Positions 32,276 to 41,377 of a stretch of DNA of 64,000 nucleotides are shown here, in pieces. The notes under the pieces were generated by a model that was given only the letters and a program-made list of their open reading frames with translations, had not been told where the DNA came from and searched no databases. The position numbers and the translations under genes are program-made. Numbering within the stretch: position 1 is the stretch's first letter; each line of letters opens with the position of its first letter. The stretch comes from JBCBGF01 sp039820585 (GTDB taxonomy: Bacteria > Pseudomonadota > Alphaproteobacteria > Rhodobacterales > Rhodobacteraceae), in assembly GCA_039820585.1 (NCBI GenBank), contig JBCBPV010000010.1:1-64000 (forward strand), written 5' to 3'.

Positions 32276-33282
32276 GGCTCTTCGCTCGCCTCTAGGGTTT
32301 CGCCTTCGTACTCGGTCTCCAACACCTGCGCGTCATAGCCCTGTTCGTTCAACCAGCGCGCGAAGATGCTGGTGTAGCCGTGGGTGACAAAGACCCGTTC
32401 CGCGCCCGTCGCCCTGATCGCGTCGTTCAGCCCGGCCCAGTCGGCGTGATCGGACATGACGAACCCCCGGTCCGCGGCGCGCCGTCGGCGAACACCGCGC
32501 AGGGCCATCCAGCCACTGGCAAAGCCGGTGGAGGCGGGGCCGAAACGGCGCATCCAGGGGGTGCCGAGCGCTGAGGGGGGGGCGAGGATTAATGCGCCGG
32601 GATGGGCCTTGGCGTCGAGGTCGGGGGTGACATGCATGGTGTCGGGCAGCGGGATGCCTTGCGCGCGCATGACCGCATTGGTTGCCTCGACTGCGCCGTG
32701 GGTGAGGATCGGGCCGATGGACGCATCGAGGCTGTGGAGGATGCGCTGGGCCTTGCCGAGGGCGTAGGCGCCGAGGACCGTGGCTTTGCCGTCGGCAGCG
32801 TTCGCGGCCCACCAGGCGTTGATCGCTGCGGCGCTGTCCGCCTGGGGAATCCAGGTGAAGACGGGCAGACCGAAGGTGCATTCGGTGATGAAGCTGTGGC
32901 AGGGGACGGGCTCAAACGGCTCGCTCAGGCCATCGTCGACGGTTTTGTAATCTCCGGAGGCAACCCAGACCTCGCCTGCAACTTCGACCCGGATCTGGGC
33001 GGAGCCAGGGACATGGCCGGCTGGGTGGAAGCTGACGGTGGCGTTGGCGATTTGGCGGGGCTCGCCGAACGCGATGCCCTCGGCGGTGATGTCGCCCAGG
33101 CGGTGGCGCATGACGGGCAGGGCGGCGTGGGTGGCGAGGTAGTGCGCGTGGCCGGGGCGGGCGTGGTCGGCGTGGCCGTGAGTGATGAGCGCGCGGTCCA
33201 CCGGGCGCCAGGGGTCGATGTAGAAGTCGCCTGCGGAGCAGTAGAGGCCGCGGTCGGTGGAGGTGAGGATGTTTTGGGGCAT
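32272..33282 (-). CDS. Ligase-associated metallo-beta-lactamase-fold DNA exonuclease
   Basis: 336 residues. The metal site HGHADHARPGH lies near residue 35, with FHPAGHVPGSAQIRVEVAGE (motif III) and GDYKTVDDGL (motif IV); SDHADWAGLNDAI and VFVTHGY complete the SNM1/CPSF-type beta-CASP fold. Homologues are called ligase-associated DNA damage response exonuclease. It precedes and overlaps the ligase, so the products act together, presumably trimming ends before ligation. The start at 33282 follows a spaced ACATCCTTCACC region; the ribosome-binding site is weak. Confidence 0.9.
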   Translation of the reverse strand: MPQNILTSTDRGLYCSAGDFYIDPWRPVDRALITHGHADHARPGHAHYLATHAALPVMRHRLGDITAEGIAFGEPRQIANATVSFHPAGHVPGSAQIRVEVAGEVWVASGDYKTVDDGLSEPFEPVPCHSFITECTFGLPVFTWIPQADSAAAINAWWAANAADGKATVLGAYALGKAQRILHSLDASIGPILTHGAVEATNAVMRAQGIPLPDTMHVTPDLDAKAHPGALILAPPSALGTPWMRRFGPASTGFASGWMALRGVRRRRAADRGFVMSDHADWAGLNDAIRATGAERVFVTHGYTSIFARWLNEQGYDAQVLETEYEGETLEASEEP

Positions 33283-33403
33283 GGTGAAGGATGTACCTTA
33301 GGCATGGCGGTGGACAAGGTCCGTCGAAGGACCTTGTAAAACGCGTCGAAGCGTTTTGAGGTGGGCCGGGTGAAATACATGCAAGACGGAAAGAGGGCAC
33401 CAT

Positions 33404-34348
33404 ATGAAAATCGGCTTTATCGGCCTCGGCAATGTCGGCGGCAAGCTGTCGGGCTCACTTTTGCGCAATGGCAAGGATCTGACCGTCTTCGACCTCGACC
33501 CCGCCAAGGTGGCCGAGTTTACCTCTAAGGGCGCGCAAACCACCGCCAGCCCCGCTGCGCTCATGCGCGCCTCGGACGTGGTGATCACCTGCCTGCCATC
33601 GCCTGCCGCCTCAGACGCGGTGCTCACCGAAATGCTACCAGAAATCCGCCCTGGCAAGATCTGGTTGGAGATGTCCACCACTGATGCGGCCGAGGTACAG
33701 CGGCTGGGCGCTCAGGTCATCGCAGCGGGAGGCAGGGCGGTGGATTGCCCGGTTTCTGGCGGATGTCACCGCGCGGCGACCGGCAATATCGCGATTTTTG
33801 CGGGCTGCGACCGCGCGACGTTTGAGACCGTGCTGCCCTTGCTCACCACGATGGGGCGGCGGGTGTTGCATACGGGCGATCTGGGCTCGGCCTCGGTTCT
33901 GAAAGTCATCACCAACTATCTGGCGACCGCGAACCTTGTGACCTGTAGCGAGGCACTGGTGACGGCCAAAGCTGCGGGGTTGGATCTGGGCACGGCTTAT
34001 GAGGCAATTGCGATCTCATCGGGGACCAGTTTCGTGCATGAGACCGAGAGCCAAGTGATCCTGAATGGCAGCCGCGATATCTCGTTTACGATGGATCTGG
34101 TGGCCAAGGATATCGGGTTGTTTCAGGAGGTTGCGGACCGGGCGGGCGTGCCGCTGGAGATCTCGCCGATGTTGATTGAGATCTTTCGCGACGGGATCGC
34201 GCGGTTTGGGGAACGTGAGCTGTCGCCGAACATCATCCGGCGGCTTGAGGAGGCGACGGGGTTGGACATTCGCGCGCCGGGATTTCCGGCGGAGATGTCG
34301 GATGATGAGCCGGAGGAGATGGGGTATGAGGTGGTGGTGAAGCGGTGA
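33404..34348 (+). CDS. NAD(P)-dependent 3-hydroxyisobutyrate-dehydrogenase-like oxidoreductase
   Basis: 314 residues. Rossmann motif IGFIGLGNVGGKLSGSLLRN at the N-terminus; substrate-binding loop VDCPVSGGCHRAATGNIAIF; catalytic Lys in LGSASVLKVITNYLATANLV. All match beta-hydroxyacid dehydrogenases (3-hydroxyisobutyrate, tartronate semialdehyde or related substrates). Divergent from the exonuclease gene. The substrate cannot be told. The nearby Liv importer would fit valine catabolism but lies on the other strand and is only suggestive. Confidence 0.88.
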   Translation: MKIGFIGLGNVGGKLSGSLLRNGKDLTVFDLDPAKVAEFTSKGAQTTASPAALMRASDVVITCLPSPAASDAVLTEMLPEIRPGKIWLEMSTTDAAEVQRLGAQVIAAGGRAVDCPVSGGCHRAATGNIAIFAGCDRATFETVLPLLTTMGRRVLHTGDLGSASVLKVITNYLATANLVTCSEALVTAKAAGLDLGTAYEAIAISSGTSFVHETESQVILNGSRDISFTMDLVAKDIGLFQEVADRAGVPLEISPMLIEIFRDGIARFGERELSPNIIRRLEEATGLDIRAPGFPAEMSDDEPEEMGYEVVVKR

Positions 34349-34349
34349 T

Positions 34350-34453
34350 GCCCTCACCCTAACCCTCTCCCAACGGAAGAAGGGATGGCGTCGGGAATGG
34401 AGAGCTCGACTATCGTTCTGCCGCGACCGATTCCCTCTCCCGTTAGGAGAGGG
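34350..34453. repeat. CCCTCTCCC-type intergenic repeat with hairpin
   Basis: Two related units, CCCTCACCCTAACCCTCTCCC at about 34351 and TTCCCTCTCCCGTTAGGAGAGGG ending at 34453, lie between the convergent oxidoreductase and livF genes. The second forms a perfect CCCTCTCC-CGTTA-GGAGAGGG stem (34433-34453). The pattern resembles the CCCTCACCCTAACCCTCTCCC repeats found widely between proteobacterial genes. Likely serves as a bidirectional terminator. Confidence 0.6.
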
Positions 34454-34461
34454 CCGGTGCC

Positions 34462-35235
34462 TCAAATCGCAAGATACTCCGCCCGCAGCGCTTCATTATC
34501 GAGCACTTCTTCCGCGGTGCCATCAAACACCACCTGACCCGTATCCAGAATAATCGCGCGGTCCGCCAGTTGCAGCGCGCGCACTGCGTTCTGCTCCACG
34601 ATCACCGTGGTGATCCCCTGCTCTTTGATGTGGGTCAGCGTCTTCTCGATCTCATCCACGATCACCGGCGCCAGTCCCTCATAGGGCTCATCCAAAAGCA
34701 GAACCTTGATGTCCCGCGCCAATGCCCGCGCGATGGACAGCATCTGTTGCTCTCCGCCTGACAAGGTCGTGCCCTCCTGCGTGCGGCGTTCGCCAAGACG
34801 CGGGAACAGGTCATAGATACGGTCGAGGGACCAACCCACGGGAGGCGCGATCTGCGCAAGCTTGAGGTTTTCCTCCACCGTCAGGCCCTGGATAATGCGC
34901 CGATCCTCGGGCACCAGGCCAAGGCCCGATTGCGCCGCGTCGTAGCTGGCCATCTTGTGCAAGGGTTGGTGATCCAGCCAGATCTCCCCATGGGTCACTT
35001 CCGGATCACCGATCCGGGCGATGGAGCGCAGTGTGGATGTCTTGCCCGCCCCGTTCCGGCCTAGAAGGGCGAGGATCTCACCCTCGTGCACGGTAAAGCT
35101 CACGCCTTGGACGATATAGCTTTCCCCGTAATAGGCGTGGATATCGTAGACCGAGAAATAGGCCGGGGCCGTTGAGGCCATGTTGGCGTGTTTGGAAAAG
35201 TCCGGGCGTTCCGTCTTTACCGCGCTGTCATCCAT
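34462..35235 (-). CDS. livF: Branched-chain amino-acid-type ABC transporter ATP-binding protein LivF
   Basis: 257 residues from the ATG at 35235, which overlaps the livG stop by 8 bp; the frame is open further upstream but only through livG. Walker A is LLGRNGAGKTSTLRSI, signature TTLSGGEQQMLSIARAL, Walker B VLLLDEPYEGLAP, and H-loop region TTVIVEQNAV. The C-terminus (VVFDGTAEEVLDNEALRAEY) is typical of LivF. It pairs with LivG to power the LivHM permease. A 30-residue N-terminal extension (DDSAVKTERPDFSKHANMAS) precedes the conserved core. Confidence 0.92.
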   Translation of the reverse strand: MDDSAVKTERPDFSKHANMASTAPAYFSVYDIHAYYGESYIVQGVSFTVHEGEILALLGRNGAGKTSTLRSIARIGDPEVTHGEIWLDHQPLHKMASYDAAQSGLGLVPEDRRIIQGLTVEENLKLAQIAPPVGWSLDRIYDLFPRLGERRTQEGTTLSGGEQQMLSIARALARDIKVLLLDEPYEGLAPVIVDEIEKTLTHIKEQGITTVIVEQNAVRALQLADRAIILDTGQVVFDGTAEEVLDNEALRAEYLAI

Positions 35236-35986
35236 GAGCTTGTCCAAGATACGCCTCCTGCACCTTCGGGTGCCCTTTGATGTTGTCCGGCACGTCTTCA
35301 ACCAAGGGTGTGCCCTGCGCGAGCACGGTGATCCGCTCGGCCAGCGAGAAAACGACATGCATGTCGTGCTCAATGATGCACATGGTGATGTCGCGCTTTT
35401 CGTTGATCTCTTTCAGCAGGTCGATCGTGTTGTTGGTATCCGCCCGCGCCATGCCGGCAGTCGGCTCATCCAGGAGCAGAAGCTTCGGCTGCTGCACCAA
35501 ACACATCGCCATCTCCAGTCGCCGCTTGTCACCGCGCGACAACGAGGCCGCGTGCATTTCCCGTTGGTCCTGCATGTTGACCTCAAGCAGCATCTCTTCG
35601 GCCTGCTCAACCAGCGTCGCCTCGTTCAGCACCGTCTCAAACGCGTGCATCCGAAAAGAGCCGTCGCGCCGGGCGAAACAGGGGATCAGCATGTTTTCCA
35701 TCACCGTTAGATCACCAAAGATCTCTGGCGTCTGGAACACACGACTAATGCCCATCTGGTTGATCTCATGCGGACTGCGGCCCAGCACGGATTGCCCGTC
35801 GAACATCACCGATCCCGTGTCGGGGATCAGCTTACCGACGAGGCAGTTCAGCAATGTCGACTTGCCCGCCCCGTTCGGCCCGATGATCGCATGAACGGTC
35901 TTTTCCTGCACGCTGAGGTTCACATCCCCCAGCGCCTGCAAACCACCGAACCGCTTATTCACGCCTTTGACTTCAAGAAGTCCCAT
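35228..35986 (-). CDS. livG: Branched-chain amino-acid-type ABC transporter ATP-binding protein LivG
   Basis: 252 residues. Walker A GPNGAGKSTLLNCL, signature region ASLSRGDKRRLEMAMCLVQQ (with Arg in place of the second Gly), Walker B LLLLDEPTAGMARAD, H-loop CIIEHDMHVVFSLAERITVL. The C-terminal IKGHPKVQEAYLG is the LivG-type end. Located between livM and livF in the same operon. Confidence 0.93.
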   Translation of the reverse strand: MGLLEVKGVNKRFGGLQALGDVNLSVQEKTVHAIIGPNGAGKSTLLNCLVGKLIPDTGSVMFDGQSVLGRSPHEINQMGISRVFQTPEIFGDLTVMENMLIPCFARRDGSFRMHAFETVLNEATLVEQAEEMLLEVNMQDQREMHAASLSRGDKRRLEMAMCLVQQPKLLLLDEPTAGMARADTNNTIDLLKEINEKRDITMCIIEHDMHVVFSLAERITVLAQGTPLVEDVPDNIKGHPKVQEAYLGQAHG

Positions 35987-36000
35987 GTCTCAGACCCTCT

Positions 36001-37221
36001 TTATTCGGCCACGTGGGGCGCGGGTTTCGGATGATGCTGGGGATCACTGCCAGAAGGTTTGTCCTTGCGGCGACGGAACAGACGCGCGATGCGCTGGCCA
36101 CCTTCGACAAGGCCACCCGGCAGGAAGATCACGACCAGCATGAACATGATGCCCAGCGTCAGGTGCCAGCCTTTGCCGATGAACGGGTAGATCATGGTCA
36201 CCATCAGATCCTCGATCCCGTCGGGCATGAACGCGAACCACTCATGCAGGATGGTCGAGTTGATCTTGGAGATGATGTTTTCCATGTACTTGATCATTCC
36301 CGCACCGAGGATCGGGCCAATCAAGGTGCCAGCCCCGCCAAGGATCGTCATCAGAACGACCTCACCCGATGCGGTCCAGAACATCCGTTCCGCACCCGCC
36401 AGCGGATCCATCGACACCATCAGACCACCGGCCAGACCGGCATACATGCCCGAGATGACGAAGGCCGCGAGCGTGTAGGGTTTGGGGTTCAGACCGGTGT
36501 AGTTCATCCGCTGCTGGTTCGATTTCACCGCCCGCAGCATCATGCCAAATGGCGAGCGGAAGATGCGGATCGCCATGTAGAACGCGATCAGCATGACCGC
36601 AGCGCACAGGTAATAGCCGGTGTTGAAGGTGAAGAGCCACGCGCCCGCTTCCCATTCGAAACTATCGCGCATCTCCAACCCGAAGAAATGGGTCACGGGG
36701 ATGGATCCGGTCTCAGTCGCGCTGACACCCAAAATACGGGGGTCGTTCAGCGACAGTTGCAGACCCGTCTCACCGCCGGTGATCGGCGTCAGCACCGAAT
36801 AGGCCAGCGCAAAGGACATCTGCGCAAAGGCCAGCGTCAGGATCGAGAAGTAGATGCCAGACCGCCGCAGTGAGATGTACCCGATCAGCAGCGAGAACAG
36901 GCCCGCCACGATGACCGAGATCAGGATCGCGGGGACAACGTTCATGGTGAGCAGCTTCATCATCCAGACCCCGGCATAGGATCCCACACCCAGGAAAGCG
37001 GCGTGGCCAAAGCTGAGGTATCCGGTCAGACCGAACAGGATGTTGAACCCGATCGCGAAGATCCCGAAGATCACGAAGCGCTGCATCAGGTCGGGATAGC
37101 CTGCGTTGAACTGCGCCAGTTCTGACCCTTCAGGAAAGGGGTTCAGAAGGAACGGCGCGAACAGCGTCAGAAGGCCCACGATCACCAGAAGTGTGAAGTC
37201 GCTCTTTTTCAAACCCAGCAT
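36001..37221 (-). CDS. livM: Branched-chain amino-acid-type ABC transporter permease LivM
   Basis: 406 residues with about ten hydrophobic segments. The conserved cytoplasmic loop of Liv permeases is RIFRSPFGMMLRAVKSNQQR, followed by PYTLAAFVISGMYAGLAGGL. FGLTGYLSFGHAAFLGVGSY is also diagnostic. There is a C-terminal basic/His tail. It begins 3 bp after livH. Forms the transmembrane pore with LivH. Longer than many LivM proteins (about 330) because of loops around the middle (SVSATETG region) and the tail. Confidence 0.92.
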   Translation of the reverse strand: MLGLKKSDFTLLVIVGLLTLFAPFLLNPFPEGSELAQFNAGYPDLMQRFVIFGIFAIGFNILFGLTGYLSFGHAAFLGVGSYAGVWMMKLLTMNVVPAILISVIVAGLFSLLIGYISLRRSGIYFSILTLAFAQMSFALAYSVLTPITGGETGLQLSLNDPRILGVSATETGSIPVTHFFGLEMRDSFEWEAGAWLFTFNTGYYLCAAVMLIAFYMAIRIFRSPFGMMLRAVKSNQQRMNYTGLNPKPYTLAAFVISGMYAGLAGGLMVSMDPLAGAERMFWTASGEVVLMTILGGAGTLIGPILGAGMIKYMENIISKINSTILHEWFAFMPDGIEDLMVTMIYPFIGKGWHLTLGIMFMLVVIFLPGGLVEGGQRIARLFRRRKDKPSGSDPQHHPKPAPHVAE

Positions 37222-37224
37222 GGC

Positions 37225-38256
37225 TTATTCCTCCATCACGCCCTTGCGGCCCATCAGGCCCCTCGGACGGGTCAGTAGAATGACAATGGCGACAAGGTAG
37301 ATGATCACCTGGTTGATGCCGGGGATCAGGTCGATGACCGCCCCCATGGAGGCAAAGCTTTCCAGGATACCCAACAAGAAGCCCGCAAGCACGGCGCCGG
37401 GCAGGGATCCCATGCCGCCCACCACGACCACCACGAAGCTGAGGACCAGGAAGTCCATTCCCATGTGGTAATTGGGCGAGTTGATCGGCGTGTACATCAC
37501 CCCGGCAAGCCCTGCGACTGCGGCGGCGATACCAAACATGATGGTAAAGCGCTTGTCGATATTGATGCCCAGCAGGCCCACGGTCTCGCGGTCGGCCATG
37601 CCGGCGCGCACGACCATCCCGAAGGTGGTGAATTGCAGGAAGGCAAAGACCGCGGTGATGATGACCATGGCAAAGCCGAAGTACACCAGACGCCAGTAGG
37701 GATAGATGATCACGTTGGGATCCATCCCGATCAGCGCGCCAAAATCGAACGATCCGACGAACGCCTGCGGGGCAGGGGTCGGGATCGGGTTGGCGCCATA
37801 ATAGTACTTGATGATCTCTTGCAGCACGATGGCCAGACCGAACGTGACGAGGATCTGGTCGGCATGGGGCCGCTTGTAGAAATAGCGGATCAGCCCGCGT
37901 TCCATGATCACGCCAATCGCGATCATGATCGGTATGGCGAACAGGATCGACAAAGGCACAGACCAGTCGATGATCGCCGCGCCCGTCGTCTCGCCAAACC
38001 AGTCATAGAGGTAGGGCACATCCACCTTCAGCGGATTGCCCAGAAAGTCCGTGCGCGTCTCGTCCACAACCTCGTGACTCAGCGTCAGGATCCGGTTAAG
38101 CGTCACGGCGCAAAACGCGCCCAACATGAACAGCGCGCCATGCGCGAAGTTCACCACACCGAGGGTACCGAAAATCAACGTCAGCCCGAGGGCGATCAGC
38201 GCATATGCCGATCCCTTGTCGAGCCCGTTGAGCACTTGCAGGATAATGGCGTCCAT
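37225..38256 (-). CDS. livH: Branched-chain amino-acid-type ABC transporter permease LivH
   Basis: 343 residues, about eight transmembrane segments. Family landmarks are ALIALGLTLIFGTLGVVNFA followed by HGALFMLGAF at the N-terminus, and FGMVVRAGMADRETVGLLGI in the permease loop with VAGLAGVMYTPINSPNYHMG. An insert near residues 55-85 (DETRTDFLGNPLKVDVPYLY) is larger than in E. coli LivH and is common in alphaproteobacterial amide/urea-type Liv systems. First permease gene after the binding-protein gene. Confidence 0.92.
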   Translation of the reverse strand: MDAIILQVLNGLDKGSAYALIALGLTLIFGTLGVVNFAHGALFMLGAFCAVTLNRILTLSHEVVDETRTDFLGNPLKVDVPYLYDWFGETTGAAIIDWSVPLSILFAIPIMIAIGVIMERGLIRYFYKRPHADQILVTFGLAIVLQEIIKYYYGANPIPTPAPQAFVGSFDFGALIGMDPNVIIYPYWRLVYFGFAMVIITAVFAFLQFTTFGMVVRAGMADRETVGLLGINIDKRFTIMFGIAAAVAGLAGVMYTPINSPNYHMGMDFLVLSFVVVVVGGMGSLPGAVLAGFLLGILESFASMGAVIDLIPGINQVIIYLVAIVILLTRPRGLMGRKGVMEE

Positions 38257-38299
38257 GGGTTCCCACCTCGTCTACGGGGCCGCCATGGCTGGCGGAGCG

Positions 38300-38325
38300 G
38301 GCCGCGCGCATCAGTGCGCGCGGCC
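38300..38325. terminator. Perfect 11-bp stem-loop between livK-type gene and livH
   Basis: GGCCGCGCGCA-TCAG-TGCGCGCGGCC. The T-run (about 38330-38337) lies on the plus-strand side, so as an intrinsic terminator it would stop rightward, antisense transcription. For the leftward operon it is an intercistronic hairpin after the binding-protein gene, a place where such stems protect upstream mRNA and let the binding protein be made in excess of the permease. Confidence 0.7.
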
Positions 38326-38348
38326 GGGTCTTTTTTTGGAAAAAGCGC

Positions 38349-39710
38349 TTACGCGCCCGGGTTACAGGTGCCGAGCGACCCGCCCGCAAACTGCGGGTGA
38401 TCGGGGGCATAGGTGACCTGCTCCACCGGCGTGATCTCGACGATCTCGAGAAGGTCGAACTCCGATGTGGGGTTCTCTTTCCCTTTCACGACCAGCACGT
38501 CCTTGAAGCACTGATGATCTTCCGCACGGTAGAGCGTCGGGCCGTTGCCCAGACCGTCGAACTCGTAGCCTTCCAAGGCTTCGACAACGGCGCAGGGGTT
38601 GAACGAGCCTGCACGCTGCACGGCATCCGCATAAAGCAGCGTCTGCACATAGCAGGTGTGTGCGGCCTGCGACGGCGGGAAGCCGTACTTTGTGCCAAAC
38701 GAGCGCGTGAACGCTTGGGAACCCTCATCGGGCAGCGACCAGTGCCAGTTCGTCGAGCCAAAGATGCCCTTCACGTTGGCGCCTGCACCCTTCGCCATCA
38801 GGCGCGAGTAGAGCGGAACCACGATCTGGAAGTCTTTGCCGTTGGCTTGCGCGTCGCGGAGGCCGAACTGAACGGCGTTGGTGAGCGAGTTCACCATGTT
38901 GCCGCCGTAGTGGTTCAACACCAGAACGTCTGCGCCCGACTGCATCACCGGGGCGATGTAGGACGAGAAGTCGGTCTGCGTCAGCGGTGTCAAAACCGTG
39001 TTCACGGTTTCCCAACCGATCGCTTCGGTGGAAGTCCGCACCGCTTCTTCGGTGGTGTAGCCCCAGTTGTAGTCCGCCGTCAGGTGATAGGCCTTCCGGT
39101 CGGTGCCATATTCAGCTGCCAGGATCGGCGCGAGTGCTGCCCCCGACATGTACGAGTTGAAGAAGTGGCGGAAGCCGTTGGCTTTCCGGTCCTTACCCGT
39201 GGTGTCGTTGGAGTGCGTCAGACCGGCCATAAAGATGACGCCGGCCTCTTGGCAGAGCGCTTGCACCGCAACGGCAACGCCCGAAGATGAGCCGCCAGTG
39301 ATCATGATGGCACCGTCTTTTTCGATCATCGACCGGGCCGAGGCGCGTGCAGCGTCCGACTTGGTCTGCGTATCGCCGGTGACATACTCGACCTTCTTGC
39401 CGTTGATGCCCGTGCCATCGAGAACCTTGGACGAGAATGTAGGCAGCATGCCGCCGTCACCACCGCCGTTGAGATGTTCAACCGCCAGCTCGTAAGCGCG
39501 CAATTCGTCTGCACCCTCGTCGGCATACGGGCCCGACTGGGGCACGTTGAAGCCCAGCGTGACCGTATCCCCTTCCGGGGCGTTCGTGAAACCGGTGTGA
39601 CCGGCCGACCAGGCCTTGCCGTCAAAGATTGTTGGAACGGCCAGACCGGCCGCACCCGCAACAGCACCCGTCTTCAGCATCCCACGACGCGTCAGGTGTG
39701 ATTTGGACAT
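38349..39710 (-). CDS. Periplasmic substrate-binding protein of the Liv-type ABC transporter
   Basis: 453 residues with a twin-arginine signal (LTRRGMLKTGAVAGAAGLAV, cleavage near SAG). Mature protein is a type-1 periplasmic binding fold: VTLGFNVPQSGPYADEGADE, ITGGSSSGVAVAVQALCQEA, YHLTADYNWGYTTEEAVRTS, with a C-terminal cysteine pair region (FNPCAVVEALEGYEF, HQCFKDVLVV). Such large Tat-exported versions belong to branched-chain amino acid, amide or urea-type transporters. The ATG at 39710 follows GGAGGATTTT. First gene of the operon; the promoter lies in the 215-bp region shared with the divergent ScfR-type regulator. Confidence 0.9.
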   Translation of the reverse strand: MSKSHLTRRGMLKTGAVAGAAGLAVPTIFDGKAWSAGHTGFTNAPEGDTVTLGFNVPQSGPYADEGADELRAYELAVEHLNGGGDGGMLPTFSSKVLDGTGINGKKVEYVTGDTQTKSDAARASARSMIEKDGAIMITGGSSSGVAVAVQALCQEAGVIFMAGLTHSNDTTGKDRKANGFRHFFNSYMSGAALAPILAAEYGTDRKAYHLTADYNWGYTTEEAVRTSTEAIGWETVNTVLTPLTQTDFSSYIAPVMQSGADVLVLNHYGGNMVNSLTNAVQFGLRDAQANGKDFQIVVPLYSRLMAKGAGANVKGIFGSTNWHWSLPDEGSQAFTRSFGTKYGFPPSQAAHTCYVQTLLYADAVQRAGSFNPCAVVEALEGYEFDGLGNGPTLYRAEDHQCFKDVLVVKGKENPTSEFDLLEIVEITPVEQVTYAPDHPQFAGGSLGTCNPGA

Positions 39711-39847
39711 AAAATCCTCCCATTGAGATAATGTACGTGCGTGTCCTCCAACGCGCACGCCGCCCCTGTTGGGGTAGGATCATCATCCCTGCCGCTGGAA
39801 AATTCCGCAACAACGCGCTTGAATCGAACAATTTTTTTGTAAATGGT

Positions 39848-39866
39848 TACACAATGCGATTGTATA
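39848..39866. promoter_or_regulatory. Palindrome in the divergent region between the Liv operon and the ScfR-type regulator
   Basis: TAcACAATgcgATTGTaTA, arms ACAAT/ATTGT with an outer TA/TA pair. Nearby are TTTGTAAA (39836-39843) and CTGTAAAG, close to the TTTGCAAA-like half-sites reported for RamB/ScfR-family regulators. The site is 60-78 bp before the regulator start and about 140 bp before the binding-protein start, so it could serve either direction. Confidence 0.45.
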
Positions 39867-39925
39867 CACTGTAAAGAAGTTTTCGCGCGCCCGCAGAAAG
39901 TGTCTGAAAGCGAAGGATAATCCCG

Positions 39926-41236
39926 ATGCCGAAATCCGCCCTCACTGGCAGCCGGATCCGCGAACGTCGGATTGACTTGGGGTTGAAGCAGGCGCGCCTC
40001 GCTGAAATCTGCGGGATATCTGCGTCTTACCTCAATCTCATCGAACACAACCGCCGCAGAATCGGCGGCAAGCTGTTAAACGACTTGGCCCATGCGCTGG
40101 GGGTAGAGCCTGCGTCGCTGTCAGAAGGGGCGGATCTGGCACTTCTGGATGCGCTGCGCAGCGCCGCCGACCGCTCTGGCACGCCGGGGGTTGAAACGGT
40201 GCGCGCCGAAGAATTGGCGGGGCGTTTCCCCGGCTGGGCGCGTCTGGTGGCCACGCAGGACCGGCGCATCGCAACGCTTGAGCGCACGATCGAGGCCTTG
40301 AATGACCGGCTGACCCACGACCCGTTCCTGTCGGCCTCGTTGCATGATGTGCTGTCGACGGTCACGGCAATCCATTCCGCCTCGGCGATCCTGGCCGATG
40401 ACGACGACATTGACCCTGAATGGCAGGCTCGGTTTCACCGCAACATCTTTGAAGACAGCGAGCGTTTGGCCGAGGCGAGCCGTGCGCTGGTCAGTTATCT
40501 CGACAGCGACACCGACAAAGAGGCTGGCGTCACCGCGCCCCAAGAAGAGTTAGAAGCCTGGCTTGACGCGCGCGGCTACCACGTGGCCGAGATGGAGCGT
40601 GCCTTGCCGCCAGGGATCGAGACGCTGGTGGGCGGCGCGGAAGAGCTGTTGTCGTCTTCGGGCCGTGCATTGGCAGGCCTTTACCTCGCGCGCTATCGCC
40701 GCGATGCCGAACGCATGCCACTGGGTGATTTTCAGGCGGCGATACAGACGCTGGGACCAGATCCCGCGATGCTGGCGCAGAACTTCGCCGTCGATCTGCC
40801 TGCTGTTTTCCGCCGCCTCGCCACCCTGCCCACAGATAACGCGTCCCCCCGGATCGGCCTCGTGATCTGCGACACTTCTGGCACGCTGACCTTCCGGAAA
40901 CCTATCGACGGCTTCCCACTGCCCCGGTTCGGTGCTGCCTGTCCGCTTCTACCGCTCTACCAGGCCTTGTCGCGCCCCATGAGCCCGGTGCGCGCTATCG
41001 TGGAACAGCCGGGCCGCACGCAGCGCCGGTTCCTGACCTACGCCATCTCACAACCCGCCCACCCAGCAGGGTTCGACGGACCGACGGTGTTTGAGGCCTC
41101 GATGCTGATGCTACCCGATGAGATGGTGACGATGCCCGACGAAAAGCCCATTCCCATCGGCACGAGCTGCCGTATCTGTTCCCGCCGATCCTGTGCAGCA
41201 AGACGCGAGCCGTCGATTTTGTCTGAGGAGGCCTAG
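39926..41236 (+). CDS. ScfR/RamB-type XRE regulator of short-chain fatty acid metabolism (DUF2083)
   Basis: 436 residues. N-terminal XRE HTH: GSRIRERRIDLGLKQARLAE then ICGISASYLNLIEHNRRRIG. The large C-terminal DUF2083 region contains VICDTSGTLTFRKPIDGFPL and RFGAACPLLPLYQALSRPMS and ends with the cysteine motif GTSCRICSRRSCAARREPSI. This architecture is that of regulators of propionate, acetate or glyoxylate metabolism that respond to acyl-CoA-type signals. It is followed by a response regulator and a symporter-kinase, so the cluster is likely concerned with acetate or carboxylate nutrition. Target genes are not shown. Confidence 0.85.
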   Translation: MPKSALTGSRIRERRIDLGLKQARLAEICGISASYLNLIEHNRRRIGGKLLNDLAHALGVEPASLSEGADLALLDALRSAADRSGTPGVETVRAEELAGRFPGWARLVATQDRRIATLERTIEALNDRLTHDPFLSASLHDVLSTVTAIHSASAILADDDDIDPEWQARFHRNIFEDSERLAEASRALVSYLDSDTDKEAGVTAPQEELEAWLDARGYHVAEMERALPPGIETLVGGAEELLSSSGRALAGLYLARYRRDAERMPLGDFQAAIQTLGPDPAMLAQNFAVDLPAVFRRLATLPTDNASPRIGLVICDTSGTLTFRKPIDGFPLPRFGAACPLLPLYQALSRPMSPVRAIVEQPGRTQRRFLTYAISQPAHPAGFDGPTVFEASMLMLPDEMVTMPDEKPIPIGTSCRICSRRSCAARREPSILSEEA

Positions 41237-41377
41237 GGAACGGTCGTTTGCCGAAAGATCGAACCGGTTTTTCCCCGCGATGTGCGTTGCGCGGGATGTT
41301 TTGACACAATCCCGCCCCTGCGCAATAATCCGCTCAACAACAAGAATATCACGCGTTTTTTAGGGAGGAGATCGGCG

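Noticed and set aside
33298..33403. CCTTGTAAAACGCGTCGAAGCGTTTTGAGG and nearby short repeats upstream of the oxidoreductase as a riboswitch
   Set aside because: Only short AACGC/GCGTT and GTCCGTCGAAGGAC pairs are present; no conserved riboswitch core recognised.
41282..41377. N-terminal extension of the response regulator from an upstream ATG
   Set aside because: The later ATG at 41378 has a strong GGGAGGAG site and begins directly at the receiver fold.
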